Part shown: one piece after another, positions 1-12,409 of the stretch
Position numbering within the stretch: position 1 is the stretch's first letter
Layout: each line of letters opens with the position of its first letter
Assembly: GCF_000524195.1 (NCBI RefSeq)
Contig: NW_020170438.1
Span: 62,001 to 126,000 of the forward strand
DNA length: 64,000 nt
Direction: 5' to 3'
Origin: Echinococcus granulosus
Lineage: Eukaryota; Platyhelminthes; Cestoda; Cyclophyllidea; Taeniidae
Program-made: the position numbers and the translations under genes
The notes under the pieces: model-generated
The model's database searches: none
What the model was told of the DNA's origin: nothing
What the model saw: only the letters and a program-made list of their open reading frames with translations

Positions 1-2160
1 TTAGCTTTGGTGGTTTTTGAAGACTGTTTTGAATATTTTTCGTTATGTTCAATCACAGGAGGCGGATCTTAGCCTAAATTACTTTTGCTCTTCATCAGGA
101 AGCCCATGGTGAACAGTTGCGTCTGTAGAGAGCACACACTTCTGGGGATAAAGTATCGTGTGCTCAAGGCCTGTGGTTCTGGTAGTAAGCCGATCAGCCA
201 AAGACAACCAATGCTATGCTAGATTGGTTAATGCTACATTGCAAAAGCCACTTCTCGCCACAAATCGTCTACCAAACCACTTAATCATGATGCGCTGTTA
301 TGACTTACGTGGAATATTGAGGGACAACTTGATAGTCCATGAGGCCTAGTGGAATTTGTTTGAATATGTGCGTGGAACTCGCTTGCATGGGTCCCACGAC
401 TTTCTCAGTTAATGTAGGTGTAAGCAGTTGTTTCTCCATTGCTTCCTTTAAATATTACTTATTTATGTTCCAATCCCATTTATCTGGAATGCTCTTTGAC
501 ATCATTGGGGACACGTTCCCTGGTAATGAAGAATGGAAGATCTTTCAAGGAGCTGTGTATCTGCATTAGATTGACTTATCACTTGAATCAAGTCTTTAAA
601 AACAATTTTTGGAATGTGGGTTCTCTTTCCCTGCCATTCTGCCAAATCACCATATCTAAGTGCTATGCAATTTATTTGAGAGGATTCTCGAGACTTAAGA
701 CTGAGGTGAAAGTCATACAATGGACAAACTCCAATCACATCTCGGACATGAGGGTTTAATACCTCTGTCATACAAACCGTGGAAATATTCGAAGTTAGGC
801 AGTCATTGCAGTAGTCTCCGGCAAAAATCGAGCAAAAATGTTCATGCCTTAGTTATTAAAAAGCCAAATAAATTATGAAAACGAAAGCATTTTAGTAAGA
901 GGCGAAAGTAGACAATCGTGTGAGAGCCAGTCGCTCAACTGTTTAGCCTATCTCAGGACCATTGTATCCCTGCAAAATTTAAATGAAACCTATTTCCAGG
1001 AGAGCTTATCATCTTTTTGTAAGTGAAAATTCGTATAAAACTTTTGGAAGGATCCAACTGTTGAAGGGCTTCAACGGAGGGAAGTATGGTACACTGCCTC
1101 ATATTATTGTGGTTTTCAAAGTTGAGCTGTCGTATATGCGTACCTCTTTGCGGAAATGAGGCACTTAAAATGCAAAGTAAGCCTTAATCTACTCTCAATC
1201 CTCCACTTTTTCTGTAACTCAAAGTTTCAACGTTCTCAGCACTCTGTGACTGTTCCACTAGCCTCGAATGCACATGTCGCCAAGATGCACACAAAGTGTA
1301 ACACCTAGGTGATTTATACTGTTTACTGTGAAATAGTCCTGTGATAAAAAACGGCAGCATTACTTACCTCTTGAGTGAAATGGCATGAAAATGGATGCAT
1401 TTATCAAGTCGCTTAATTCATTACTGTTGAACGCATGCTTAGGCATCATCTAAGTCATCGCGAAAGGTTAATTTCATATTGTCTTCATTTTGTGAGAAAA
1501 CCACTTAGAGTACTGTTGGAAAGGATGCTCATAAGAGGAACCATTAATCGGATCTATTAATAAACGAGATTCTTACCACGTCATCTGCTGACTGCCTTAA
1601 CAGTGACTATAAAATCGTTGAGGGTACCACATTAGTAATTCAATACAGCTAGGTGTGTGTATTTTATTTAATTTTTTGGTAAAAATTTGTTTGAACCACT
1701 ACTTTCTACTGTTGCTAAAGAAGAAGTTTTCCGGTTTCACTTATTTCTTCCCACTTACCTATCAATAATTTTTCTGACTTTTAAACTTGCATTCCACGCG
1801 GAATTGTATGAGTGCACAGACAGCAGTAGACATCAACAATCGGTGTTTGTCTAGTGCGGGTGTGGTTAGTTAAGAAATTGGATACAGCCCACCTGCACAT
1901 ACAGTAACGTAGCTGCTGGTTTGAGTGATAGTTAGGCTTTGGAGAGGAGGTTTTGTAATCCCGATTACGGGTAAGATCTGAACTGAGTCCGAGATGATGG
2001 GCAATAATGAGGGGGTGCGGCGAAAGGGTCCATTGTTGTAGAAGCTGTAGCAGACACATGAGTATAAAACAAATATCAGTATTTTCACAATAAATCGGTA
2101 TTGCAAAATGTGCTTTATGCTAGCTTACTTTTGATGATATAAAAAGCTCAAATGAGCTAC
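1..2160. other. AT-rich non-coding stretch, nothing identified
   Basis: Both strands carry only short chance frames (at most about 106 codons) with unremarkable composition and no recognisable motif. A perfect donor-like GGTAAGTAA reads on the minus strand at about 1361-1369. The minus-strand sequence before it is broken by stops and has no convincing acceptor, so no exon is called. Neither repeat family is present here. Confidence 0.6.
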
Positions 2161-2164
2161 ACGA

Positions 2165-2224
2165 GGCCTCAATAGGGAATTTACAGGTAGTTCCCACCTT
2201 CAGTAGCTTCGTGTTACTGAGGCC
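2165..2224. repeat. Nested inverted repeat / stem-loop
   Basis: GGCCTCA at 2165-2171 pairs perfectly with TGAGGCC at 2218-2224, and after one mismatch two more pairs follow. Inside it, GGGAA (2175-2179) pairs with TTCCC (2191-2195). The right outer arm can instead pair with CCTTCAGTAGC at 2197-2207 around the loop TTCGT, so two alternative folds are possible. The structure is seen directly; whether it has a function is unknown. The arms are too short for an ordinary miRNA precursor. Confidence 0.4.
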
Positions 2225-2379
2225 CATGGTAAATTAAGCGCTCCAAATGAACGAAGGTGCCATGAGTTATGGGAAAGTTCACAGGGCTAGCAAGAGTTAA
2301 AGTGGAAGGAAAAGTGTAAGTAAGAGCGTACTTATTGATTGTGCCTTCTTATGCCGTTTCATTCCGTGTTGTATCGTGT

Positions 2380-2660
2380 CGTGCCATGTCGTGTGCCAAT
2401 TAAGTCGCTAGCTGCCACCACCGCCACCGTTACTGCCACCGTCATCATTAGCGCTACTAATGGAGGCCCAGGCAGACAGTAGACGACGTCGGTTGATTTG
2501 TTTTGTCTGCATGTGCAGCTCTCCAATCTCAGTTGCTCAGTGATGACTTTGGAACTGTCAGTTTGGCTGCATGGTCACCTCGCTTACAGCTGATAGGGAA
2601 CTATTTTGGTTGACGTCTCCACGTATCTCTCTCTCTCTCCCTCTTTCTCTCTCGTTATTT
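2380..2660. other. GC-richer low-complexity island with CGTGT, CCACCG and CT tracts
   Basis: The island runs from a degenerate CGTGT-rich tract at about 2365-2395, through CCACCG-type triplets around 2415-2445, to a CT microsatellite at about 2623-2655. It is markedly richer in G+C than its flanks and has no open frame of note. It belongs to a series of similar islands in this window. A regulatory role is possible but is only inferred. Confidence 0.4.
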
Positions 2661-5600
2661 CATAATTTGTGCCTTAACATTTGCAACGAGTTTTTCAATT
2701 ACTTGAAGGGCTAATTTAGAGAATAAAGAGACAAATTTTCAAAAGTAATGCAAATGAGGGTAATGTAATTATCAAATACGTCGGTCGAACTATCCAAATT
2801 ACAGAGTCCCTTTTTCTACCAGCAATAGCGAATAGTGATGTGCCACAAGTGGTATAGGCTGTCTTGTCAATAGTCACAGGAATGACACTCTACAAAGTTG
2901 ACATCGAAATAAAGTGAGCATGGCACTGCTCAATCATTACCTTGCAAATCGTAAAGGCTGTGTGAGAAAGAGCCGTTTTTCTATAATACGGAAGGGATGC
3001 AACGTGTTAGTGGCAATGTGGTGTATTTCATCGTAAACTTAGCCAGTATCTTTCTTACCGCAAACCATAGAATGAATAGTTAATTTATGTCGCCTCGGCT
3101 CTTATCTTTAACAGTATGCATGAGCGACAATGTATGATTCTAGAAATTCCAACAGTGTAGAGATACGGAGCCGAACTTTAGGGGTCAAAATATCCACAAA
3201 TGATTTAGCCCATCCATTCTCAGGCAGCGTGGGGTGTATGCGAATGGTCATGTATAGGCTACAATACACGCGGCCCAGTTGATCCAGTTGATTCCTTAAT
3301 GACAGATGCTAACTCATGTCATTGCAGCTTGACAAATTTTCTGAATAAAGCTTAAAATATCACATTTTGATAAAAATGACGTGGGAGAAGCTAGAGAGTT
3401 GAATGTGACAACATTCACCAAGACGTCCAGCCATCTATCTTTGAGCCATATAGTAACGTTTGTTTGATCTAAAGACCTGCCAACAACTTTCACCATGTGC
3501 ATGTAAAAAACAGAAGCAATAGAAATGAAAATAAAAATAACAGTAGAAATTTGCTGCATCTGGCTATTTAGACTTCAGCTTTATTTTATTAGTTTTTATC
3601 TTAGATAAATTTCCCTTAGACATCCCAGTGTTCACGAACCACTTCAGCGACATCATATGGTATGCTCTAGGTACTTAAAGTCAGAAAATGTTCATTTTTA
3701 TGCAAAACACTTGTGCTCTGTGTCTTTGGATGATTGCCAGCCAACTACCAAATGAAACCTTAATATTTTGGTTTATATTCTTTGAATAAATGAGACCATT
3801 TATCTTACTATTTCCCTTTGCCACAAAAGAGATATTCCTCGTAGAAGTCAAGAACTCTGTTTCCTAAAATATAGTTTCTAAAAATTTTATTTAATTGTTC
3901 TAATGTACTATTAGATCGACTTAAAATCTAAAAACGATAAGTTGACTTTTTATCAGAATTAAGTATTCAATAAATGAAATCAAAGTTTGGGATAATTTCA
4001 TCACGATGGATCTCTCACCACAATCACGGTTGCCCATAGGTAACTCTGTGAAACGATCTTAGACGTATTATTGCAAAAGCATCAAATAGAGTCGAGACTT
4101 ATCCACTCTGATTTAATAAAAGAAGCCTGCGAATTTGTATCAAATTGCCATAATAACGCAATACACATTTGTTTGAATGTATCTATTAGGCTAGAGGCGC
4201 ATAGTAAATACGAACCTAGAAACGGATCGGATGAAATCGGCCTTCGCCAAGGAGAAAATTTACCCTGAGTGGCCTAACCATGATAATTGTCCTGCTTTAT
4301 TTGACACTACCCATTGAAGTATGTCTTAGTTCAACTCTCCTGCTTGTTCCAAGGGTATGAAGAGGGAGGTGGAAGGGAAGAATGCCAAGCCTGTTATAAT
4401 AGAATTTTGCTTTTTTAGCTCGCAGACATCGTGATTTTCTTACCGAGAGTAAATCTCTTGAGTACATTACCCTCCTAAACATATAAAAACAGACTTCCTT
4501 ACGTAAATTCCAGAACATTTTCCCATATGCAGAAGAATATCTCTAATAGGGAATTGTTTATACTACTTCCTGATCTTCAAATCATAAATATCAGGAGCTG
4601 GTGTAAATCTAAACAAATAGTTATTCCGATATTTAATAGTCTTTACAAGAAATATTCTCCTTAATCGACCTTTAAGTAAAGAAAGAATCGTCACTACCTA
4701 CATTGTTAAACCTCCTGTTAAAAAGTACCAATAATAGTGAAATTAGTTATGAGACTTTCTACGATATATCATAGACTTTTGACCAAAAAATTTAAAAAGC
4801 ACAAAAATAATGTAAATATATTTTTTTCTCCAATGACTGACAAGTAACTGCTTAACCCCTTTGGCTGCCTTACCTTTTTGTACATCACTTTTCATGACTT
4901 GAATGTTCAAATAAACTTGGCTTTAGGGCTCGATGTAAACGCCTTCAAAAGAAATCAACTAGCTTCTGCTGGCTCTTACGGGTTCAGAAACGACAAAGTT
5001 CTTAGCATTCTTTTACAGTAAAACACCTTTTGCCTGTACTTCTCATGATATGTTTAAGTTTTATTCTGATTTTTGGCCTGCAAAATTCTCTTTTGTGCTG
5101 TACTCACATCAGATCCGATAAAAAGTTGTGAAAAAATCCTCAATTATGGAGAAAAAGGTTTATTTTCCTTATCCTTCAATCAGCCAACAAATGATTAGAA
5201 TAGCCTGAGCAAATTAATTATTTAGCATATCTTTTTAAAGGAGTTTCAAGGCTTCTGGTCGAATAAAAATTAGCGCCTTGAAGGTCTTCTTTTCTCTCAA
5301 ACAAAACTTTACCTATTAAGTCCCTCCTTAAGGAGTACTTGAATTTTCATGAGTACTACGACTGTGGTACGCGACTCTGTTGTAAGGGATCATTTGAAAA
5401 ACAAGGTAGAGTGTAGAATGCTGGCCAATTCATCCACGTTGCCTATAAGCTGGTGGATGTTAAAGTATGCTAGGAGCCCCAAAGCCATGAGAAGATTGAA
5501 GTGCTGGAGTACAGGGTAAACTGGTTGTAAGTTAAACCCACTACCAGACGTTGTGAGGACGCTGACTTAAAAACAGATTAGAAGAAGGTATGCAAGAATA

Positions 5601-5985
5601 CGAAGAGTGGATCTATATCTTAGAAAGCAAAGAATGGAACAATAATGGCCGAGTATTATGAGACAACTAATGGATAAGCTGTAAAAATAACTAAGTTGTA
5701 ATTAATAGTACTGTCATAGGAAAATGATTGGCTTCTACTAAATAAAAAGCATTTATTCACTTGACAAGAATAAAAAAAGCTGCGATAGACATGGAGATAT
5801 AGATGCAGAGAGAGAGATATTCAAACTGGGAGCGACCTTATTGAGGGGCAGAGAAAAAAACCGCATCTGCCAAGCAGATTGCTAGATTCTTCACCATTGG
5901 CTATTGTATGAGACAAAAACAGTCATTTGTACAAACCTTGAAGGAAGCGAGAAAAAATATATCTCTCTGCCTCTTTTTTGTTACT
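2661..5985. other. AT-rich stretch without identifiable gene
   Basis: Only frames of up to about 80 codons occur (for example around 3314-3559 minus, 4071-4268 plus and 4297-4518 minus), and all look like chance frames. A short GA microsatellite lies at about 5808-5818. No copy of either repeat family and no RNA gene was seen. Confidence 0.55.
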
Positions 5986-6260
5986 CTAAAGAGAGGGGAT
6001 TGGGGAGGGGGACACGGCAATGTAGAGAGAGAGAGGTAGGGACAAAATGAGTTGAATGAATAGGTTGGATACCGCCGTTGCCGCGAACATTCCCCAACAT
6101 ACACACACATTGGGGAGCAAGAAAAGGAAAGACAAAAAAGGGAAAACATTTTTTTCTCCTCTCTTTCCCAGTTTTTCTCTTTTTCTTCCGCTTATAGTCG
6201 TGTTTCTTATTGGCCCAACTCTCCCCTGCCCCCTCCTCCTCCTCATCTACTGTGGCGTCT
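5986..6260. other. Purine/pyrimidine-asymmetric island with inverted repeat
   Basis: A G/A-rich run with GA dinucleotides (about 5990-6045) is followed by a pyrimidine-rich run (about 6150-6245). This opens overlapping, mutually incompatible frames of 80-86 codons on both strands, best explained by composition. Between the two runs, TCCCCAA (6091-6097) and TTGGGGA (6110-6116) form a perfect 7-bp inverted repeat around a CA-rich 12-base loop. No gene is supported. Confidence 0.4.
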
Positions 6261-7740
6261 ATGGGCTAGACTTGGGGTGGGTAGAAAAGACATTTTAATA
6301 GCCTCGATGAAGATTCGAACAAGCTTTTTATAATTCGCCGTCTTAGTTGAATTATTTTGTAATAGAGGTAAAATTAGAGAGCATTCCTTTTAAGTGGGAT
6401 TGAAGTAACAGTGGGAATGTTGCAACTTAAGTGTCACTAAAAAGCGCCTTTTGCCAGGACACATAGAATTAAAAATGTTTTGTTTTTGTAAACACCCACT
6501 GTTTTTAATTGTGTTAAATAGGATACTTTAAGGCCTTTTTAAGAACTTTGGCGAGACAGCACCAACAACTTTGAAGCATTAAAGCTGATAATAATGGGTG
6601 ATTGTGGATCAACTTCTTCCATGAACACAAACATTTCTTTCCCAAAACAAGGAAGAACATTCAGAGGGGAGAAAAAGTAGTTCGTTGCCTAAAAAATGGT
6701 TTATTTCTCAGTTGGCTATTGTAGGTAAGGCTTAGCCTAGTGGTAGACGTCGATTAGGATTTGAACAAGTCTCAAAGAATTTACATCCTTCTTTTGATTT
6801 TATGGTGGAAAGAAAAGTGGTAAATATTTTTCAATCTGGCCGAAAAATAGGCAGGCGGAATGCTTTGATTTGGACAATGTTAGAAGTACGCATTGTTAGG
6901 CGATGGAGAGCTGAATAGTTGGGGTTTTGACGTGTCTTGTGTGCTGATTCTCTTTGCAATTGAATAGCTTGAAGTTCCTCCGCACAACTTCATTAAGACC
7001 CATTTTTCTGAGGCAATCAAGATTGTTAAATTGATATAAACAGGTCTTGCAGCATCCAACATAAGGCAATAAAAAACTAATAGAAAGTCATGCAGTCTAA
7101 AAAGTGGTCTTTAACATGAACGCGTGGGTTAAGAGAGTGTTCTGGAAACATATTCAGATTAGAGGATTTAATTAAAAATCAAGTATTACTGAAAAAGATG
7201 ATAAGTCATCTTTGTAAACGGACTTAGTTTGTAATACACAGGAAGGCATTTTAGATTTCATCCTGTTTTCAAACGGTGTTTTCAGATTTACATTGAGCAC
7301 TACGCTAATGACAATAAGTTTCACTCGCAACTTAAAAAGTGCCTCTTTTATTTCAGATTGGCCGGGCATAAAGCAGAAAATTGCATAAGGGCGAGGCATC
7401 CACCGTGTATTGAGGTACAAAGCTGACAAAATTGTCTAGTTGCTACAAAAGTGTTAAAAATATTCGGCAAAAGAATTACTAGACGTGTGAGTTTGTGAAA
7501 AATTGCAATACTTCATGTTAAGAAGGCTCAATGAATTATCTAGCTTGATGGCCGTGTAGCAATAAGTTTGCAACCAAAGACAAAGGACAGTTCTCGAAGG
7601 CGCTCTTTTATGTAATGCAGTCAAATAGATGGACTAGACGAGCTTACGCATATACACGGATTCAAGGCACTCGCTATAGGATAACATGGCTTTGTGATTA
7701 AACTTAAACAGCACTTAATATTCCAAAAAGTCAGACTTTA
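6261..7740. other. AT-rich stretch; isolated A-box-like motif
   Basis: No coding sequence is recognised. At about 6732-6745 the string TAGCCTAGTGG matches the pol III A-box consensus, and a TTTGAAC-like string follows about 24 bases later. That spacing is too short for a normal tRNA or tRNA-derived promoter, so no RNA gene is called. The frames here (at most 85 codons) look random. Confidence 0.5.
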
Positions 7741-8500
7741 GAATTTCTTCTCATTCTGGATCATTGCCTGGCCCCGTGGTTGTCTTCATTTAACTTGATT
7801 GAGGCTGTGATGGTCAACGGAGGAGAATAACTACGGGTAACACCGAAAATGCACAAAGAGGGGCCACAATACTATCCTTTTAAGTTTCCCAAAAATCATC
7901 TTCCGCCCAGGGTGGTTGAATCTCCACCCGTCGTGGACAGTGATATTATAGGCAATTATGGTGTTTCGTGTCATGCGATCCCGTTGGTAATAACTCGTTT
8001 ACCATGATTCAGATGATCAATGGTAATTGGCAGAATGTCTTTGGCCTAATCTGGTTCCGAAATGCCCACCACAATCCTTGATTTTCCTTGCCTATTATAC
8101 CAAGGTGCACTGAGCGAACCGTTCCAAAGAGAGCAAAATAACAGGCAACATTCTCAAGGCCGAATGTGGTACCGGTGACTCAGCCAATGATGAATGAGTC
8201 ACCTTTTTCATAATGTAAAAAATGAATAAATCCACACCACCGAGCCACAGCATTATCGTTTCTCCTGATTAATGCGGACCTCTGTCAAAACCATGACAGG
8301 AGCGCCTCAGGGGATGGGATGGGCTTATCTGATATTTGCTGGCTTTAAAGTGGTTAGATTTGATCGTGGCGACCCTTCATCAATTGAGGAATTGTTCCGG
8401 TTTTAGTCACATATTACTTTGTGTTTTTTGAACTTTTTTTGACATCGAAGCCTTGCTCGGTTAAGTATTATAGGAAGGAGGGTCACAAACAATGACCCAC
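7741..8500. promoter_or_regulatory. Possible regulatory block: cluster of inverted repeats with AP-1-like and receptor-like half sites
   Basis: Four short perfect inverted repeats lie within about 600 bases: GGGTGG/CCACCC (7910-7915/7924-7929), GGTGACTCA/TGAGTCACC (8174-8182/8195-8203), CTGTCA/TGACAG (8282-8287/8294-8299) and GGGTCA/TGACCC (8480-8485/8493-8498). The second contains two TGACTCA cores, the textbook AP-1 site. The fourth resembles a pair of nuclear-receptor half sites spaced by 7. There is no coding frame. The pattern is seen; regulatory function is inferred from motif resemblance only. Confidence 0.25.
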
Positions 8501-11330
8501 CCGATTAAAGGATTTGAGTTTTTTTGACAAGCTCCCGGGCTTGACAATTTGATTCACACTATCAAACATAATTTTCTGAAGCTCAAACTTTTAAAGCCGC
8601 CCTGAACCTGTCAGTGCAGTTACGAATAAAGAAATATTGTCAGTCATTACCAATCCACATCATTATTCAAATCCACGTGTCTTAAGTAGTTGGTACCACA
8701 GAAAAATGGGACCCCTATAGAATGTATCAAGTATTTGAAAACATCAGTGCTTAAGAAGGGTTTAAGGGAATCATTTTTTTCGAATTTATAATTCTTTTTT
8801 GGTTTAAAAGTAAAAGCTTTAAGCCTGAAGAGATATGCAGCTCTGCAATCCATGGTAAAGCTTCCTAAATGCCATCAGAATCTGTGTTTATAGTAAAAAA
8901 CAGTTTTTCTTTTCCTTGCAAGAAACATCTTTTTTCCCTGAAAAATAACATGATGGGCTAATGCAAATAATGAGGTACTGCAAAGGTGTACGTCTATTCA
9001 ATGAATATCAATGAAAATTACGATTAAGTAGTCATAGATTGATGAATGAATAACTTTGTGTTGGATTTGGCATTTTCAAATTTATATTATGCGTCAGGTT
9101 CCTAAAAATGCTTTGATATCTGTGGCCTAGTCAAATCGACGTTTTCGACTTTATGAAAGAATTTAATGAAATAAGAACTGCATTCGCTTTAAGACATTGT
9201 TGCCTACTATTTGTAAACCCTTATCCTGGTGTTCGCCCAATCTCGTATAGGCTGATTGCTGCTGGAACTGTTTGCATTATTATCTTGACATAATGTTCAC
9301 AAAAATACTGGTTTTCTATGCCTTTTTTAAAGTGCAGGTTTGCATGGAGCCAACATCTTCGATAAAAAGATTCACAGAATTTAGTACCAGGGCTGTGGAC
9401 TAGGGACAAGTCTTCACCACTGATGTATGGGCTTACTGCCGGTCGACTTTGACGCGTTGACACCACGCATGCAGATATCTTCCTGCTGAGCGGCTAAGCA
9501 TCCAACGAACAAATCGCTTGTGCTTTTAATATCCCGTAGATATCCACTAATTTTCGACCATAGCTTGCAGTAAAATGAGTAAAGTTTGAAATCTTTTCAA
9601 AAAAAGAGAAGGCATATTAACGACCACCGACAAAAGGTCTGTCAAAACCTTCATCGTGGAGGTGAATTAATTAATTAATCCACACATCCATCCTCTGAGG
9701 CAAGCATTTTTACGTCATGCAAGATCGTTTACACTTTGGTTGCAAGTCCCTAAATGAACCTCCTCAATTTATTATGCATGTACGAAGGAGTGCATCGAAA
9801 GTCACCAAATGCATCGTAGCTAATTAAATCAACAGCCCTGTCGCTGCGATGCAAATTCATTGCCACATCCTTCTCCCATTTTTGTGGGTAGATCCATTCC
9901 ACTTTATTGACTCAAGATTGTCAAGGTTAGTGCTTTATATCCATTAAAATGATACAATTGCTTAATTTTTTTTTAAATAGTGGTCACGTCGATACATAAC
10001 CGTGTTTTAAAGATCGTGCAAGATACTGAATGATAAAAATCCGATTAACTACTCCGAAAGGTAACAGGCCGTTTAGTTTTGTAGGGTGGTGGCTCTTCCG
10101 ATTCACCATTCAACTTAGAATTTGGTAAGGAAGGAAAGATAAGAACAGGGCTATAAACTACATTTTTAGAATGATTTTACTTTGTAATTCAATGACCTTC
10201 CCTTTTATCGTATCGCACCGTTCCCGGCTTTATTTCTTTCCTTCCTTTTTTTACTAATCCGTGAACCTTGTAAATAATTTATTTCGAGAAATCGGGTTAT
10301 ATTACACCTATATCTATTCCTCCGTCTTACATCAGTTTCCTCGTACAACCAACTGCAAGAGGAAGGCCATTGTGTAGGCTTTAAGGTAAATTTTGTTTTC
10401 CTCTATTTTATAAAGAGGAGGAAAAGAGTACAAAATTACCTTATTCGACTTCACCTGACCAGATATGGTTTGAGTTGACTCATTGTCAGGGCATTAGTAG
10501 CCTGAATTTTTAAATCTACGGACTGTATCTTCACCCTCTAATCTTTAAAATACATCATTCTCCCTCCAGTATCTATTCTCTTGTTCGTTCTCTTCCCTTA
10601 CCTACTAGTCCAACTGTCAACACTTTTGACTATGTCTATCTGAAAGCCAGACGTGTTTCGGTGGTCGCCATCCTTACTTACACAACGATTTTCCTTCTTC
10701 TTTACCGACTGTTGCTCATGCTGCCACAATTATTTAGAGAAAAGTTTGTACAAGTTGGGTGAATGAGAACTCTGTAGCCAAAACAAAAATTTTTGCATTG
10801 TCCCTATACCCTCCATTTTCGGCGTCGTTAACACAAGGAGGCCATCTTGTGATGGCGCTAACCTCATGTTGCTATACCTAATCAGGAAATATCTGCCACG
10901 ATAAGCATTTTTTTCCGTTTGAGCAATTGTTCCCTACGCCTTTTAGCTCCCACTCTCACTCTCGGATTAAAATGACATTTCATCGCCTTAAATTAACTCC
11001 ACATTGAGATGGGATGTAGAAGGTGTGCCTCAACATGAAAAAAGTAGGATGAAGTACGTAGGGATGAAAATAGGAAAAATACTGAAGCCTATTTGTATAA
11101 AAAATTCGTGGATGGTCATTTACATTTCCAGAAGCTGAAAAAAGAGGTGGTGTAAAACATTTCCAAAAGTTAAATGCACCGGAAAAAATATTAACTATGC
11201 ACGTCCTTACCTAAATCCTGATGATTAATAAATACAGAGTACCTAAATTCGGCACATCAGATTCCAGTCGATGTGTGTATCAGACCGACATTTCGACTCA
11301 AGACCCCGATTATACGTGGTGTGTGTGTCA
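8501..11330. other. AT-rich stretch without identifiable gene
   Basis: Frames reach about 81 codons (9221-9466 minus) and none has convincing protein character. There is a short TTAATTAATTAAT run at about 9666-9678. No repeat-family copy or RNA gene was seen. Confidence 0.55.
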
Positions 11331-11660
11331 CTCTAAGCAGAATGGGTTATACCCCACCTACTTACACACCTGACTAAACTTATACTTCGATAGCTGTCAC
11401 GAGCTCTTGATGAGCATTTGCTTCCACCCCTCCTCAACCTATGGCGAACAGCAAAAACAAAGAGGAGTGCTAAAAAACAATATGGCGGGCCCCACCTCAC
11501 TCTCTCATTTACGGCATATCCTTTTTTGAGTCTTGCGTCAATCATTCCACATTTTATCGGTTTCTGCGGTCGGCTCAATGTCCTTTTCGGGTTGGTCGCC
11601 TTAGCCCGTCAAATTGTGACATTTTTATTCGGTGTTTTAGTGTTTTGGTAAATAGCGAAC
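11331..11660. other. GC-richer island with overlapping opposite-strand frames
   Basis: G+C is raised compared with the flanks, including a GGCGGGCCCC run at about 11482-11491. Frames of about 80 codons are open on both strands over the same bases (11333-11578 minus, 11418-11651 plus), which points to composition rather than a gene. The island resembles the other islands in the window. Function unknown. Confidence 0.35.
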
Positions 11661-12221
11661 TGGCAAATTTGGAAACCTGACTATTTGTATGGCCTAGACG
11701 CATATGCTGAGCCCATCATTACGGACGGGTTAGATTGGCGTTTTCCGTCTATACCAAAACAACTAACAAAAATCGAATAAGAACATTGGTTAAAAAACAT
11801 CAACTAAATAGTCGCATAATTCTTTTGACTATGAATAATGCATACTTCCAGTATGTAATCTTTTGGTTTCACCCAAAAATGGCCATTACTTAAAACCGTA
11901 AAGTCATTAACCATTGAAAATGATCAAAGCGTGTATCACAAAAAACAAATGTGTAATATCTACCCTTTTCTTAGAAAAAGCAGAGTATTTTTACAAAAGA
12001 AATGTTGCACAACGAAATCTAACTTTAAAATCCATACTAGCATTTTAAATAGGATACTCAGTACGATTTACCTTCGAGAGGTTTGCACGATGTATTTGTA
12101 GTCAAATTTAAGTCCAGCTTTCTAGATGGTGCAGAATTTGCAAACGTATTTTATTTTAACAATTAGACAAAAGATATTATAAGAGCAAACAAATCCAAAA
12201 CTCCCTTTATTAGGATTGTAG

Positions 12222-12409
12222 CCTCCCGTGACTTCCCTGAAGACGGTATAAGACTTAATTTTAGGACAGAAAACTCATTGCAGACGTACAGGGTGGCCGG
12301 CAGCCACTAGCATGTGTTGAAGTCCATGCTACCCTGTAGAAGTGCAAAGGTAGAGCCCCAAGTGCACAAGAAACAAAAAGGAAGAGTTAGAAAGCAATCA
12401 GAGCGTAAC
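12222..12409 (+). repeat. Family A short interspersed repeat, copy 1
   Basis: Diverged copy of the roughly 180-bp family. It begins with an ACTTCCCTGAAGACG block and keeps the trio near its 3' end: GAAGTGCAAAG-like, GGTAGAGCCCCAAGTGC (for CGGAGCCTTAAGTGC) and GAAGAGTTAGAAAGCAATCA. No A tail or obvious target-site duplication is visible. It lies 1.3 kb from the next copy in the same orientation. Confidence 0.7.

Noticed and set aside
5330..5540. Possible further family A copy (AGGAGCCCCAAAGCCATGAG)
   Set aside because: Only one short block resembles the family; the other ordered blocks are absent.
6721..6775. A-box match TAGCCTAGTGG followed by a TTTGAAC string, suggesting a tRNA or SINE
   Set aside because: Box spacing is only about 24 bases, no acceptor or anticodon stem forms, and no second copy was seen.
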